Positions 7,678-16,204 of a stretch of DNA of 64,000 nucleotides are shown here, one piece after another (positions within the stretch are counted from its first letter, which is position 1; every line of letters begins with the position of its first letter). The position numbers and the translations under genes are program-made. This DNA comes from CAMYLY01 sp036397755 (GTDB lineage: Bacteria > Gemmatimonadota > Gemmatimonadetes > Gemmatimonadales > GWC2-71-9). Under the pieces are notes generated by a model. It was given only the letters and a program-made list of their open reading frames with translations, was not told where the DNA came from and searched no databases. The DNA is taken from the NCBI GenBank assembly GCA_036397755.1, contig DASWII010000035.1:1-64000 (forward strand). The letters are read 5' to 3'.

Positions 7678-8948
7678 GGCGGACTCGACGTCCACCCGTC
7701 GAGCATCTCGATCTGCGCGGCGCTTGCCGGGCGCTCCTGCCGGAGCCGCACGGCGACGGTCTCCACCTCGCGCATCACGCGGAGCAGGTTGAGTCCCGCG
7801 AGCTTCTTCGCGTCCTCGTCGCTCCACCCGCGGGCCAACAGCTCGGCGATGAGCCTCGGATACGTCGAGACGTCCTCCAGGCCCTCCGGAGGGGTCTCGA
7901 TACCGTCGAGATCCGACCCGATCCCCACGTGATCGACGCCGACGAGGTTCCGCAGATAGTCGATGTGATCCGCGATCACACTCAAGGTGGACGGGATCGG
8001 CGGATCGGCGGCGTCGAATTCGGCCAGCGCCGCCGTCGTGTCCACGCCGCGCGCCTGGAGGTCGCGCGTCAGCGCGTTGCGGCGCTGGCTGCGTTCCCAC
8101 GCGGGGAGGTAGGTGAATGACGCGACATAGTTCACCATGATGACGCCGCCGTTGTCGGTCATCATCGCGGCGATGTCGTCCGGCACGTTGCGCTTGTGCG
8201 GAGTGAAGTGCCGCGACGACGAGTGCGAGAAAATCACCGGCGCCTCGGTGACTCGCAACACGTCCAGCATCGTGGAGTCCGAGGCGTGCGACAGGTCCAC
8301 CATCATGCCGAGCCGGTTCATCTCGCGCACGACCTCCTCCCCGAACGGCGTGAGTCCGCCGTGCACCGTCGAGTCCGTGGCAGCGTCCGCCCAGTCCGTG
8401 TTCTTGCTGTGGGTCAGGGTCATGTACCTTACGCCATCGCGATGGAACGCCCGCAACGCACCGAGGGAATTCTCGATCATGTGACCGCCCTCGAGCCCGA
8501 TCAGCGAGGCGATCTTGCCCGCTCCAAAGATGCGGACGATGTCGTCGGCGGTGCGCGCGAGCTCGAACGTCTCCGGATACCGCGCCACCATTTGATGGAC
8601 GACGTCGTTCTGCTCCATGCCGGCACGCGCGGCGATACCGCCCGCGAAATTCGACGGTGTGTAGGTGGACCAGAACACGCCGCCCACCTTCCCGGCGCGC
8701 AGCCGAGGAATGTCCGTCATGATCTGCGGCTGCGGCCGCGCGATGTCGAGCTTGGCGAAGTCCAGCTCGTACTTGTCGCGCAATACCCACGGCAGATCGA
8801 TGTGCCCGTCAATGAGAGGCACTTCGTCCAGCAGCCGCTCGGCACGCCGCAGGTAATCGGAGCGATCTTCGGTGTTCTGCATACACGCCGCGGAGCTCAT
8901 GATCGGAACCGCGATGAGCGCGAGTCGGAGTGTGAGTCGTCGTTTCAT
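7662..8948 (-). CDS. Membrane dipeptidase (peptidase M19), lipoprotein
   Basis: A 428-residue zinc dipeptidase of the renal-dipeptidase family. The N-terminal signal ends in MSSAAC, a lipobox, so the enzyme is probably anchored outside the cytoplasmic membrane. Metal-site motifs are visible: DGHIDLPW near the start, the bridging glutamate in LIGLEGGH, and HS-S in VIFSHSSSRH. VGIGSDLDGIE near the C-terminus is also characteristic. The family cleaves dipeptides, including D-amino-acid-containing ones. The start at MKRRLTLR overlaps the stop of the upstream cysteine-rich mini-gene (ATGA), and the SnoaL-like gene overlaps its end, so the three form an operon. Confidence 0.93.
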   Translation of the reverse strand: MKRRLTLRLALIAVPIMSSAACMQNTEDRSDYLRRAERLLDEVPLIDGHIDLPWVLRDKYELDFAKLDIARPQPQIMTDIPRLRAGKVGGVFWSTYTPSNFAGGIAARAGMEQNDVVHQMVARYPETFELARTADDIVRIFGAGKIASLIGLEGGHMIENSLGALRAFHRDGVRYMTLTHSKNTDWADAATDSTVHGGLTPFGEEVVREMNRLGMMVDLSHASDSTMLDVLRVTEAPVIFSHSSSRHFTPHKRNVPDDIAAMMTDNGGVIMVNYVASFTYLPAWERSQRRNALTRDLQARGVDTTAALAEFDAADPPIPSTLSVIADHIDYLRNLVGVDHVGIGSDLDGIETPPEGLEDVSTYPRLIAELLARGWSDEDAKKLAGLNLLRVMREVETVAVRLRQERPASAAQIEMLDGWTSSPPWRTP

Positions 8949-9148
8949 AGTTGCCGTTCGTCGGAGAATCGCCGCGGTTCCGACTCGTACCCGCGACAGC
9001 GCCGTACTGGGAGTGAGGGATACTTGGGAAAGGACGAGTCGGTGTCCGCCCGCTTGCAGTACCAGAACATCGTCCCGCGCCGCGTCGGCACGTGGCGTCG
9101 GTGCGCGCAATCCACGCACAAGCCGACCTCGTCGCGCGTCTCAAGCAT
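8945..9148 (-). CDS. Cysteine-rich 67-residue protein
   Basis: A 67-residue protein with CVDC near the N-terminus, an aromatic MFWYCKRADTD segment, and a FPKYPSLPVRRCRGYE ending. Four cysteines in a C-x2-C ... C ... C arrangement suggest a small zinc or iron ribbon. Similar short proteins with a C-x2-C start and a FPKYPxLPVxxC-GYE ending occur in several soil-bacterial phyla, but I know no function. The ATG at 9148 is inside a reading frame that extends further upstream without other support. Its stop overlaps the dipeptidase start by ATGA, which supports it being real. Confidence 0.65.
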   Translation of the reverse strand: MLETRDEVGLCVDCAHRRHVPTRRGTMFWYCKRADTDSSFPKYPSLPVRRCRGYESEPRRFSDERQL

Positions 9149-9232
9149 CGGTCTACTGGTAACGTGGTGGCGCGCCGCGAGGCCCGCAAGGCTCGGTCGC
9201 AACGACCCCGGCGGCCCGTTAGATTCCCTCGC

Positions 9233-9472
9233 ATGAGTGACGTGACCTGTGTCCGCTGCGGCACGACGCGGAGCCAGATGGGCGCTCCGCCGTTTCCCAA
9301 TGACCTGGGTAATCGAATCTATGATACGATCTGTCAGGTCTGCTGGCGGGACTGGCTCCAGCACCAAACGGCCGTGATCAACCACTACGGGCTCGACCTG
9401 CGCGACCCGCAAGCACGCAAGTTTCTCACCGAACAGACGGAGACGTACCTCTTTGGCCCGTCCCAAGCGTAA
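9233..9472 (+). CDS. yggX: YggX-like Fe(2+)-trafficking / oxidative damage protection protein
   Basis: A 79-residue soluble protein. The core NDLGNRIYDTICQVCWRDWLQHQTAVIN, the LDLRDPQARKFL segment and the final ETYLFG align by eye with the YggX family, whose members protect Fe-S clusters and are implicated in iron handling under oxidative stress. The N-terminus has CVRCG instead of the usual lone cysteine, plus an extra cysteine in QVCW. The gene overlaps the next one by 20 bp, linking it to a molybdenum hydroxylase operon that contains three Fe-S clusters. Confidence 0.88.
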   Translation: MSDVTCVRCGTTRSQMGAPPFPNDLGNRIYDTICQVCWRDWLQHQTAVINHYGLDLRDPQARKFLTEQTETYLFGPSQA

Positions 9473-9992
9473 GCCAGGCGACGGTAAGGCGCACGTTCGC
9501 TGCACGGTGAACGGCGAACCCGTCGAAGTGGCGTTCGCTCCGTACAAGACCCTGCTGGAAGTGCTGCGCGAAGATCTCCAACTCACCGGCACCAAGCACG
9601 GTTGCGAGCTCGGGGAGTGCGGGACGTGTACCGTGCTCGTGAACGGCGAGGCCGTGTTGTCATGTCTGGTGTTGGGTCTGGCTTGCGAGGGCGTCGCCAT
9701 CGAGACGGTGGAAGGCATGCAGCACGGACCCGAGTTGCATCCGCTGCAGACGACCTTCGCCGACCTCGGCGCCGCACAGTGCGGCTACTGCACGCCGGGG
9801 TTTCTCCTCACGGCCAAACAGCTCCTCGACGCGCATCCGGCCCCCAGTCGAGCGCAGATCAAGGATGCCTTGGCGGGCAACCTGTGCCGCTGCACCGGCT
9901 ACCTCAAGATCTACGAGGCGGTGGAAATCGCAGCCGCGCGCATGCGCGGGGAGGACGCCGAGCCCACGAGGGAGTCGATCTATGGTCGATAG
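9453..9992 (+). CDS. Molybdenum hydroxylase [2Fe-2S] subunit
   Basis: A 179-residue iron-sulfur subunit of the xanthine dehydrogenase / 4-hydroxybenzoyl-CoA reductase family. The ferredoxin-type first cluster is C-x4-C-x2-C in GCELGECGTCTV plus a later cysteine (VLSC); the second, helical-domain cluster is CGYC ... CRC (QCGYCTPG and LCRCTGY). It passes electrons between the molybdenum and FAD subunits encoded next. The likely start is a TTG at 9453 inside the yggX gene; no ATG or GTG precedes the conserved region. Order in the operon is small-large-medium. Confidence 0.93.
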   Translation: MARPKRKPGDGKAHVRCTVNGEPVEVAFAPYKTLLEVLREDLQLTGTKHGCELGECGTCTVLVNGEAVLSCLVLGLACEGVAIETVEGMQHGPELHPLQTTFADLGAAQCGYCTPGFLLTAKQLLDAHPAPSRAQIKDALAGNLCRCTGYLKIYEAVEIAAARMRGEDAEPTRESIYGR

Positions 9993-10004
9993 CGGGGCGC
10001 GCGG

Positions 10005-12440
10005 ATGAGCGGGGCGCGACTCCGCGTCGTCGGCCAGCCGCTCCGCAAGGTGGACGCCGAGGCCAAGGTCACCGGCAAGACGCGCTTTGCCGACGACGTT
10101 GTGCTGCCACGCATGTTGTTCGGCAAGCTGCTCCGGAGTCCGCACGCCCACGCGCGCATCGTGTCGATCGACGTTTCCCGAGCGCTGGCGCTCGAGGGCG
10201 TGAAAGCGATCATCACGGGGGGAGACACACCCATCCCGTTCGGGATCCTCCCGGTGAGTCAGGACGAACACGCGCTGTGTGTCGACAAGGTTCGGTTCGT
10301 GGGCGATCCGGTGGCGGCCGTGGCCGCGGTGACTGAAGCAGTCGCGCGCGAGGCGGCGGAACTCATCGAGGTCGCCTACGAGGAGCTGGACGCCGTCGGC
10401 ACACCGGAGGCCGCGCTCGGAGACGGCGGCCCGCCGATTCACGACTACGGCGACGCGGGCAACATTCACAAGTTGGTGGCGCTCGAGTTCGGCGACGTCG
10501 ACGAAGCGATCGCCGGCGCCGATCACGTGCGCGAGGACCTGCTTTTTTACGAGGGCAGCACCCACCTGCCGATGGAGCAGCACGCGTGCGTCGCGGATTG
10601 GACGGCGGAAAAGCTCACGCTGTGGTCATCCACCCAGACGCCGCATTACGTGCACCGCGCGCTGGCGAAGGTCCTGGAACTCGAGCCGGCGCGTATCCGC
10701 GTGATCGCCTGCCCCAACGGAGGCGGCTTCGGCGGCAAGAGCGATCCGTTCAGCCACGAGCTCGCGGCCGCGAAGCTGGCGATGGTGACGGGGCGTCCCG
10801 TGAAGATCACGCTCACACGGGAGGAGGTCTTCTATTGCCACCGGGGACGCCATCCGGTGCTGATGTGGGTGAAATCCGGCGTCACCAACGACGGCCACAT
10901 CAAGGGGATGCATTTCCGTTCGTTGCTCGACGGCGGCGCCTACGGCTCCTACGGAGTCGCCAGCACCTACTACACGGGCGCGCTCCAGACCGTCACGTAT
11001 CACATCGACCGCTACAAGTTCGAGGGTGCCCGCACGTTCACCAACAAGCCGCCGTGCGGGCCCAAACGGGGCCACGGGACCCCGCAGCCCCGGTTCGCGC
11101 TGGAGGTGCATCTCGACCGCATCGCCGAGGACCTGAAGATCGACCCGGCGGAGCTGCGACTCCGCCACCTGGCCGCGCCGCGGTCCCTCACCGCCAACTG
11201 GCTCCAGCTGGGCACCGTCGGACTGGGCGAGTGCATCCGCAAGGTGGTGGCGGGATCCGGTTGGAACGAGCGGCGTGGCAAGCTGCCGTACGGCAAAGGA
11301 CTCGGCTTGGCGTGCTCGAGTTATCTGACCGGCGCCGGGCTGCCGATCTACTGGAACGACATGCCGCATTCCGGCGTGCAGCTCAGGTTGGATCGTGGGG
11401 GCGGCGTCACCGTGTTCTGCGGCTCGACCGAGATCGGTCAGGGGTCGGATACGGTGCTCGCGCATATCGTGGCCGAGGTGCTGGGCGTCACGCTGCGTGA
11501 CATCGCGGTGGTGGCGGGCGACACCGATCTGACACCGGTGGACCTGGGGAGCTATTCGAGCCGGGTGACGCTGATGACGGGCAATGCCGCGATCCAGGCC
11601 GCCGAGCGCGCGCGCGAGATCTTGGCCGGCCACGTGGCCGCGAAGCTCGGCGTGCCCGTCGAGCGACTGGCGTTTGCCGATCGGCGCGTGTTCGACGTGG
11701 AGGACGCGGACACGGGGGTCGAGTTCGCCGAGGCCGTGCGCATTGCCGAGGCCGCGCAGGGGACCATCGGCACCGTCGGGTCCTACGCCCCATCCCGCGG
11801 TCCGGGCCGGTATCGCGGCGCGGGCGTGGGACCGTCACCCACCTACAGCTACTCGGCGTGTGTCGCGGAGGTGGACGTCGATGCCGACACCGGCGTCGTG
11901 ACCGTGCCGCGCGTCTGGGTGGCGCACGACATCGGCCGGTCGATCAACCCCGTGAGCGCGATGGGTCAGGTGGAGGGCGGCGTGTACATGGGGTTGGGCG
12001 AGGCGCTGATGGAAGAGATGGCCTATCGCGAGCGGACCACCGCCAAGGTCGTGCACAAGATCCCGTCGATGTTGGAGTACAAGAGCCCCACGACGTTCGA
12101 GATGTGCGACGTCGTGACCTACATCGTCGAGGACCCGGACCCCAATGGTCCGTTCGGCGCCAAGGAAGTGGGTCAGGGACCGCTGCTGCCGGTGCCCCCC
12201 GCGGTTGCGAACGCCGTGTACGACGCCGTCGGCGTACGGATCGATGAAGTGCCGATCACGCCAGAGAAGGTGCTGCGCGCGATGAAGGACAAGGCGCGCG
12301 GCAAAGAAGGCCGCTTCGGTCCCGCGAAGTTCCCCGATGTGCCATGGCCCGAGGCTATCTTCGTGCTGCCGCCCGCCGAGGGTGGTGACGGCAAGAAGAG
12401 TGACCGGCCGGTCAACCCGCCCGATCACGTTGCCGGCTGA
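10005..12440 (+). CDS. Molybdenum hydroxylase large (molybdopterin) subunit
   Basis: An 811-residue molybdenum-cofactor-binding subunit. It has the N-terminal hammerhead region (VVGQPLRKVDAEAKVTGKTRFADD), the GGGFGGK loop, the PPCGPKRGHGTPQP region and the C-terminal cofactor segment with GPFGAKEVGQGP, where the glutamate lies in the catalytic position. The overall family covers xanthine, aldehyde, CO and 4-hydroxybenzoyl-CoA substrates. The unusual FAD subunit downstream favours the 4-hydroxybenzoyl-CoA-reductase branch, but the substrate remains open. It starts 12 nt after the small subunit. Confidence 0.92.
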   Translation: MSGARLRVVGQPLRKVDAEAKVTGKTRFADDVVLPRMLFGKLLRSPHAHARIVSIDVSRALALEGVKAIITGGDTPIPFGILPVSQDEHALCVDKVRFVGDPVAAVAAVTEAVAREAAELIEVAYEELDAVGTPEAALGDGGPPIHDYGDAGNIHKLVALEFGDVDEAIAGADHVREDLLFYEGSTHLPMEQHACVADWTAEKLTLWSSTQTPHYVHRALAKVLELEPARIRVIACPNGGGFGGKSDPFSHELAAAKLAMVTGRPVKITLTREEVFYCHRGRHPVLMWVKSGVTNDGHIKGMHFRSLLDGGAYGSYGVASTYYTGALQTVTYHIDRYKFEGARTFTNKPPCGPKRGHGTPQPRFALEVHLDRIAEDLKIDPAELRLRHLAAPRSLTANWLQLGTVGLGECIRKVVAGSGWNERRGKLPYGKGLGLACSSYLTGAGLPIYWNDMPHSGVQLRLDRGGGVTVFCGSTEIGQGSDTVLAHIVAEVLGVTLRDIAVVAGDTDLTPVDLGSYSSRVTLMTGNAAIQAAERAREILAGHVAAKLGVPVERLAFADRRVFDVEDADTGVEFAEAVRIAEAAQGTIGTVGSYAPSRGPGRYRGAGVGPSPTYSYSACVAEVDVDADTGVVTVPRVWVAHDIGRSINPVSAMGQVEGGVYMGLGEALMEEMAYRERTTAKVVHKIPSMLEYKSPTTFEMCDVVTYIVEDPDPNGPFGAKEVGQGPLLPVPPAVANAVYDAVGVRIDEVPITPEKVLRAMKDKARGKEGRFGPAKFPDVPWPEAIFVLPPAEGGDGKKSDRPVNPPDHVAG

Positions 12441-12441
12441 T

Positions 12442-13437
12442 ATGCTGCGTCTGCCCATCTTCACGTACTTGCAGCCCACGACGCTGCACCAGGCCCTCAA
12501 GATGAAGGAGGAGGCCGGACCGGAGGGGATGTACGTGGCCGGCGGCACCGATCTGTATCCCAACATGAAGCGCCGTCATCAGGAGCCCAAGGTCGTCATC
12601 TCGCTGGCCGGCATCCGGGCGCTCCAGCGCGTCACGGGCGGGACCAAGGGATCGGTGTTGTCGGTGGGCGCCGGCATCACGCTCACCCGTCTCCATACCC
12701 ACAAGAAGGTCGTGAAGGGGTATCCGGCGCTCGCGGAGGCGGCGCGGCTCGTGAGCACGCCGCTGCTCCGCAACATGGGGACGCTGGGCGGCAACCTGTG
12801 CCTCGACACGCGCTGCAACTACTACAATCAGTCGCACGAGTGGCGGAAGGCGATCGACTTTTGCATGAAGAAGGACGGGGCCATCTGCTGGGTCGCGCCG
12901 TCGAGCTCGCGATGCTGGGCGGTCAACTCCAGCGATACCGCCCCCGTCGTGATCGCGCTGGACGCCGAGCTGTTGCTCGTGGGACCCCGGGGCGAGCGTT
13001 CCGTCCCCGCCGCGCGGTTCTTCAACAACGACGGCATCGCCTATCTCTCCAAACAACCGGACGAGATCCTCACGGAGGTGCGGCTCCCGGAGCAGAACGG
13101 GTGGGACGCCGTGTATCACAAGTTGCGCCGGCGCGGTTCGTTCGACTTCCCGGTGCTCGGCGTGGCGGCATGGGTGCGGTGGGAGAACGATCTCGTCGCC
13201 GAGGCGCGTATCGTGCTGGGCGCCGTCGCGAGCTTCCCGTATGAGAACGAGGAAGCCAGCGCGGCGATCATCGGCTCCTCACTCGAGGACGATACGATCG
13301 AGGCCGCCGCGCTTGCCGCGTACAAACCCTCGAAACCGATGGACAACACCGATTTCGGTTTGGCCTGGCGCAAGGAGATGACGCGCGTGTATGTGCGCCG
13401 CGCCCTCGAGCAGCTACGCGGTCGTCGGCGCCGCTGA
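12442..13437 (+). CDS. Molybdenum hydroxylase FAD subunit with extra [4Fe-4S] loop
   Basis: A 331-residue FAD-binding subunit. The flavin motif is seen in VAGGTDLYPNMK and TPLLRNMGTLGGNLC. Directly after it comes an insertion with C-x4-C (CLDTRC), NYYNQSHEWRKAI, then FC, ICW and RCW. In HcrB of 4-hydroxybenzoyl-CoA reductase a corresponding loop carries a [4Fe-4S] cluster bound by four cysteines; xanthine dehydrogenases lack it. Candidate ligands here are the cysteines of CNYY, FCMKK, ICW and RCW. The ATG follows the large-subunit stop by one base, so the three subunits are translationally coupled. Confidence 0.92.
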   Translation: MLRLPIFTYLQPTTLHQALKMKEEAGPEGMYVAGGTDLYPNMKRRHQEPKVVISLAGIRALQRVTGGTKGSVLSVGAGITLTRLHTHKKVVKGYPALAEAARLVSTPLLRNMGTLGGNLCLDTRCNYYNQSHEWRKAIDFCMKKDGAICWVAPSSSRCWAVNSSDTAPVVIALDAELLLVGPRGERSVPAARFFNNDGIAYLSKQPDEILTEVRLPEQNGWDAVYHKLRRRGSFDFPVLGVAAWVRWENDLVAEARIVLGAVASFPYENEEASAAIIGSSLEDDTIEAAALAAYKPSKPMDNTDFGLAWRKEMTRVYVRRALEQLRGRRRR

Positions 13438-13460
13438 CGCGCGGCACGCGGCACGCGTCA
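13435..13460 (+). terminator. Weak hairpin at end of hydroxylase operon
   Basis: TGACGCG (13435-13441, including the stop codon) pairs with CGCGTCA (13454-13460) across a 12-nt loop. No T-tract follows, so it is not a canonical intrinsic terminator. It may only pause or protect the operon mRNA end. Confidence 0.3.
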
Positions 13461-13556
13461 ACGAGACCGCAACGCGGACTGACAGACTTCCACTCGGACG
13501 GAGATCTCCTCGCATATTCAACGGCAGGTTCGCTACGCCCCATCTCGAGCGCGCTT

Positions 13557-14018
13557 TTGGTTCTGGCCTGCGCCGTGGCCTTCGTGGCGGGTTGTAGTCC
13601 GAGAGCGGCATCAACGGGGCAAGTTGAATTGACGGACTTGGCGACTCGGTATGCCGCGGCCTGGAGCAGCCAGAATGCGGATAGATTGGCGTCCTTCTAT
13701 GCCGTGGATGGCTCCCTTACCGTCAACGACGGTGCTCGCTCGGTCGGACGTTCAGCCATCCGAGCCACGGCTCAGGAGTTCATGACCGCGTTCCCCGACA
13801 TGCAGGTCACGATGGATTCCGTGATCGACCGGCAAAGCCAGGCCGTGTTCCACTGGACGTGGACGGGGACCAATACCGGTCCGGGCGGTAGCGGCCGATC
13901 AGTGCACATTAGTGGGTACGAGGAGTGGACGCTTGGCGCTGACGGTCTCATTGCCGAGTCGAAGGGACACTACGACGAGGCAGAGTACCAGCGACAGATG
14001 TCGGGGGTCCCGCGATGA
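13557..14018 (+). CDS. SnoaL-like lipoprotein
   Basis: A protein of about 153 residues, predicted lipoprotein (VAFVAGC lipobox) followed by an NTF2-like domain: LTDLATRYAAAWSSQNADRLASFY, a DGSLTVND turn, VGRSAIRATAQEFMTAFPDMQVTMD, and the strand HISGYEEWTLGADGLIAESKGHYD. This is the SnoaL-like polyketide-cyclase/ketosteroid-isomerase fold. The start is uncertain. A TTG at 13557 gives a short signal peptide; the frame stays open upstream without an ATG. It follows the hydroxylase operon by 119 nt and is possibly independent. Confidence 0.75.
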   Translation: MVLACAVAFVAGCSPRAASTGQVELTDLATRYAAAWSSQNADRLASFYAVDGSLTVNDGARSVGRSAIRATAQEFMTAFPDMQVTMDSVIDRQSQAVFHWTWTGTNTGPGGSGRSVHISGYEEWTLGADGLIAESKGHYDEAEYQRQMSGVPR

Positions 14019-14080
14019 TGGCCCCTGTTGCCCGACCTTTCGGCGGTTCATCACCACATCGGGCGCGATGCCGCCATCTG

Positions 14081-14653
14081 TTACCTGTCTTCCCGGTTCC
14101 TCATGGTGTCGTTACCTCGTCGCACTGCGGTGTCGTCCTCCAATGAGTCCGTTGGCACCTGAACGTCGTCGGCGCTATTCGCAAGGCCGTCCGCACCGAC
14201 CGCAAAAAGCCTGTAGCTGCCATCCGGCAGTACCTGATACTGGTACGGTCGCACGCTGAACAGGCTCGCCGAGTGATCGACGACATTCAGCAAAGGATTG
14301 CCGGACACCGGGCGAGTCAAGATCTTGAGGTCGGGCGGGTATGAGCCCGTGCGCGAACGATGACGCTCTAGCGCCGTCGCAATGCGCCGGAGATCCTCCT
14401 GCGCCATAACGACCCGCGCAGTCGCGACCTCGGGATTGTTGTACATCACGAACATCAAAGCGGCGCTCTCCGCGAGACTCAGCAGACAGCCGCTAGCCCC
14501 GAGAATGATGGCGAGCTTGGCGCGTGGTCGGTTCGAGAGCAAACCCCAAGTGACCGCGACGGCGCCAAGGAAGAACCCGAACCCGGGAATGAATGACAAC
14601 GCTGCGAAGGCTAGCAGCGGCCAAGAGCGCTTTTGTGCAGCAGTGGCTGTCAT
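14081..14653 (-). CDS. Membrane protein with pseudopilin-like C-terminal domain
   Basis: A 190-residue protein with two or three N-terminal helices (LLAFAALSFIPGFGFFLGAV, LAIILGASGCLL), DUF4190-like in style. The periplasmic C-terminal part resembles type II secretion GspG-like domains: EDLRRIATALERHRSRTGSYPPDL, then YQYQVLPDGSYRLFAVGADG and a DDV ending. No prepilin peptidase site precedes it, so it is not a normal pilin. The start at MTATAAQ is preferred to an upstream ATG because the latter adds only a short basic tail. Its end faces the SnoaL-like lipoprotein. Confidence 0.7.
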   Translation of the reverse strand: MTATAAQKRSWPLLAFAALSFIPGFGFFLGAVAVTWGLLSNRPRAKLAIILGASGCLLSLAESAALMFVMYNNPEVATARVVMAQEDLRRIATALERHRSRTGSYPPDLKILTRPVSGNPLLNVVDHSASLFSVRPYQYQVLPDGSYRLFAVGADGLANSADDVQVPTDSLEDDTAVRRGNDTMRNREDR

Positions 14654-14752
14654 GCGATCACCACGCGACTTTACCGGCATGGCCAATGGGTTGCGAGCGC
14701 TCTTCCACGACCGTGGTGGGCCGAGGCTCGGGTACTTCTCCCCGGTGCTGTG

Positions 14753-15493
14753 TCACCGACGCGCGGCAGCCATGAAGCTTCGGGCCAGGACGGCCAACCA
14801 TAGGGCGGACGAGAGGAGCGCTCCCAGGACCCACCACGGCCATGTCTGTACTCCGGCCTCGGCCACCCAATATGCCTTTGAGGCCGCAAATGGAGGATAG
14901 ACGGCCGCCATCCAATGCCACGTCTCTGGAACAAACCATGCCGCCGAAGCGAACACCGGTACCACGCCGACTATTTTCATGTATGCAAAAGCTTCCGTCT
15001 TGTTCTCCGCGACAGTGCCGATGAACAGGGCGAACAACACTGGCGCGGGGGCTCCCGCCATGGCGATGCCGAGGAGCGATGTCCACGGCGGAAGGGTGAT
15101 GGCGATGAGAGCGCTCTCCACGATTGTCAGAATGACGCACGCCACGCACAGTGCTGTGCCGAGCACGGCGAGGTGGGCTCCCAGAGAGACCGGCGATACG
15201 AGCAGCGCCTTGACCGTGCGGTCTTCGCGGCCCTCCAGCAGCAGCACGCCGCCGAGAATGCCCACGAGCAGGCCGGTGAGTTGGATGACGAAATGGCTCA
15301 CCACCAGCGGGAAGTATGGACTGAGATCGAAGGCGAAGCGCCTCTCAACCTCACCCGCGATCCACGGAATCGCCCAGCGCATCGCGACGGAGATCGCGAC
15401 GACGTAGATACTCATGCCCAGGAGAAACCGGTCCCGCTGAACCCGAAGGCCGTCCGTACGCAGCATTGCCAGCACCGCCGTCCCTGAAGGCAT
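14753..15493 (-). CDS. ABC-2 type exporter permease, second subunit
   Basis: A 246-residue membrane protein with about six helices, for example FPLVVSHFVIQLTGLLVGILGGVLLL followed by EGREDRTVKALLVSPVS. The latter is the coupling-helix pattern of ABC-2 permeases, where 'R-xGT/T-L--SPV' contacts the ATPase. It is the last gene of a three-gene operon with the permease at 15497 and the ATPase at 16201, separated from the former by 3 nt. The arrangement of one ATPase and two different small permeases resembles the mycobacterial Rv2686c-Rv2688c drug exporter; substrate unknown. Confidence 0.82.
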   Translation of the reverse strand: MPSGTAVLAMLRTDGLRVQRDRFLLGMSIYVVAISVAMRWAIPWIAGEVERRFAFDLSPYFPLVVSHFVIQLTGLLVGILGGVLLLEGREDRTVKALLVSPVSLGAHLAVLGTALCVACVILTIVESALIAITLPPWTSLLGIAMAGAPAPVLFALFIGTVAENKTEAFAYMKIVGVVPVFASAAWFVPETWHWMAAVYPPFAASKAYWVAEAGVQTWPWWVLGALLSSALWLAVLARSFMAAARR

Positions 15494-15496
15494 CGT

Positions 15497-16204
15497 TCAG
15501 CCGTCCTGTAGGGCGATGTGCCGGCGGAACCGGTGCCGCGCCCACCATCCCGCGCCGGCGAGGGACGCGGCCGATACGCCGATCGCGTACGCCCACTGCC
15601 ACGGCGTGAGCGGCTCGGACGCGGCAAGCATCAGCAACACCGGGCCCTGGGTGGGGATCAGGTGCCATACCATGGGCGGCCCGACCCCCAGAACGTACAG
15701 CACGGGCAATTGCAACAACGAGCCGACCACGAGCGCGCCCGGCATAAGGAACGCGAGGACGGAGTGGTGCGACGCGACCTGCCCCAGCCCCACGAGCGTG
15801 TAGAATGCCCCCAGGAAGAAAACGCCCGTCGCGAGCGGCCAGGGAGCGAGAGGGGCGTCGGCAAATGCGACGGCGTACACGATCGTGCCTTCGAGCATGG
15901 CGAACGCCGTCAGCGTGACAACCTTGGAGGAGATATACGCGCTCGAGGTCAGAGGCGTCGTCTGCAGTGCTTGAAGAGTTCCCTGACTCTTGTCGAGCAA
16001 CACGAGCGAGGCGCTGAACACGTACGTGGTGCCGCCGATGCCCAATAAATAGAATGCCGCAAGGAGCGGTCCGGCATGCTCAGCGGAGAACAGGAATCGC
16101 CCGATGAGGCCCATCAGGATCGCCACGCCCATGCCGATCGTGTACAACTTGCTCCGCGCTTGGAGCCGGACATCCAGCTTTACGGTCGCGGCGAAGAGAC
16201 TCAT
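15497..16204 (-). CDS. ABC-2 type exporter permease, first subunit
   Basis: A 235-residue membrane protein with about six helices. The coupling motif LDKSQGTLQALQTTPLTSSAYISSK matches ABC-2 permeases closely. Its ATG overlaps the ATPase stop by four bases, so it is translationally coupled to it, and it probably heterodimerises with the product of the next gene. No substrate-specific feature is visible. Confidence 0.84.
   Translation of the reverse strand: MSLFAATVKLDVRLQARSKLYTIGMGVAILMGLIGRFLFSAEHAGPLLAAFYLLGIGGTTYVFSASLVLLDKSQGTLQALQTTPLTSSAYISSKVVTLTAFAMLEGTIVYAVAFADAPLAPWPLATGVFFLGAFYTLVGLGQVASHHSVLAFLMPGALVVGSLLQLPVLYVLGVGPPMVWHLIPTQGPVLLMLAASEPLTPWQWAYAIGVSAASLAGAGWWARHRFRRHIALQDG

Noticed and set aside
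8945..9718. A 257-codon minus-strand frame covering the yggX region
   Set aside because: Only its last 67 codons have family-like character; the rest is antisense to yggX and the [2Fe-2S] subunit.
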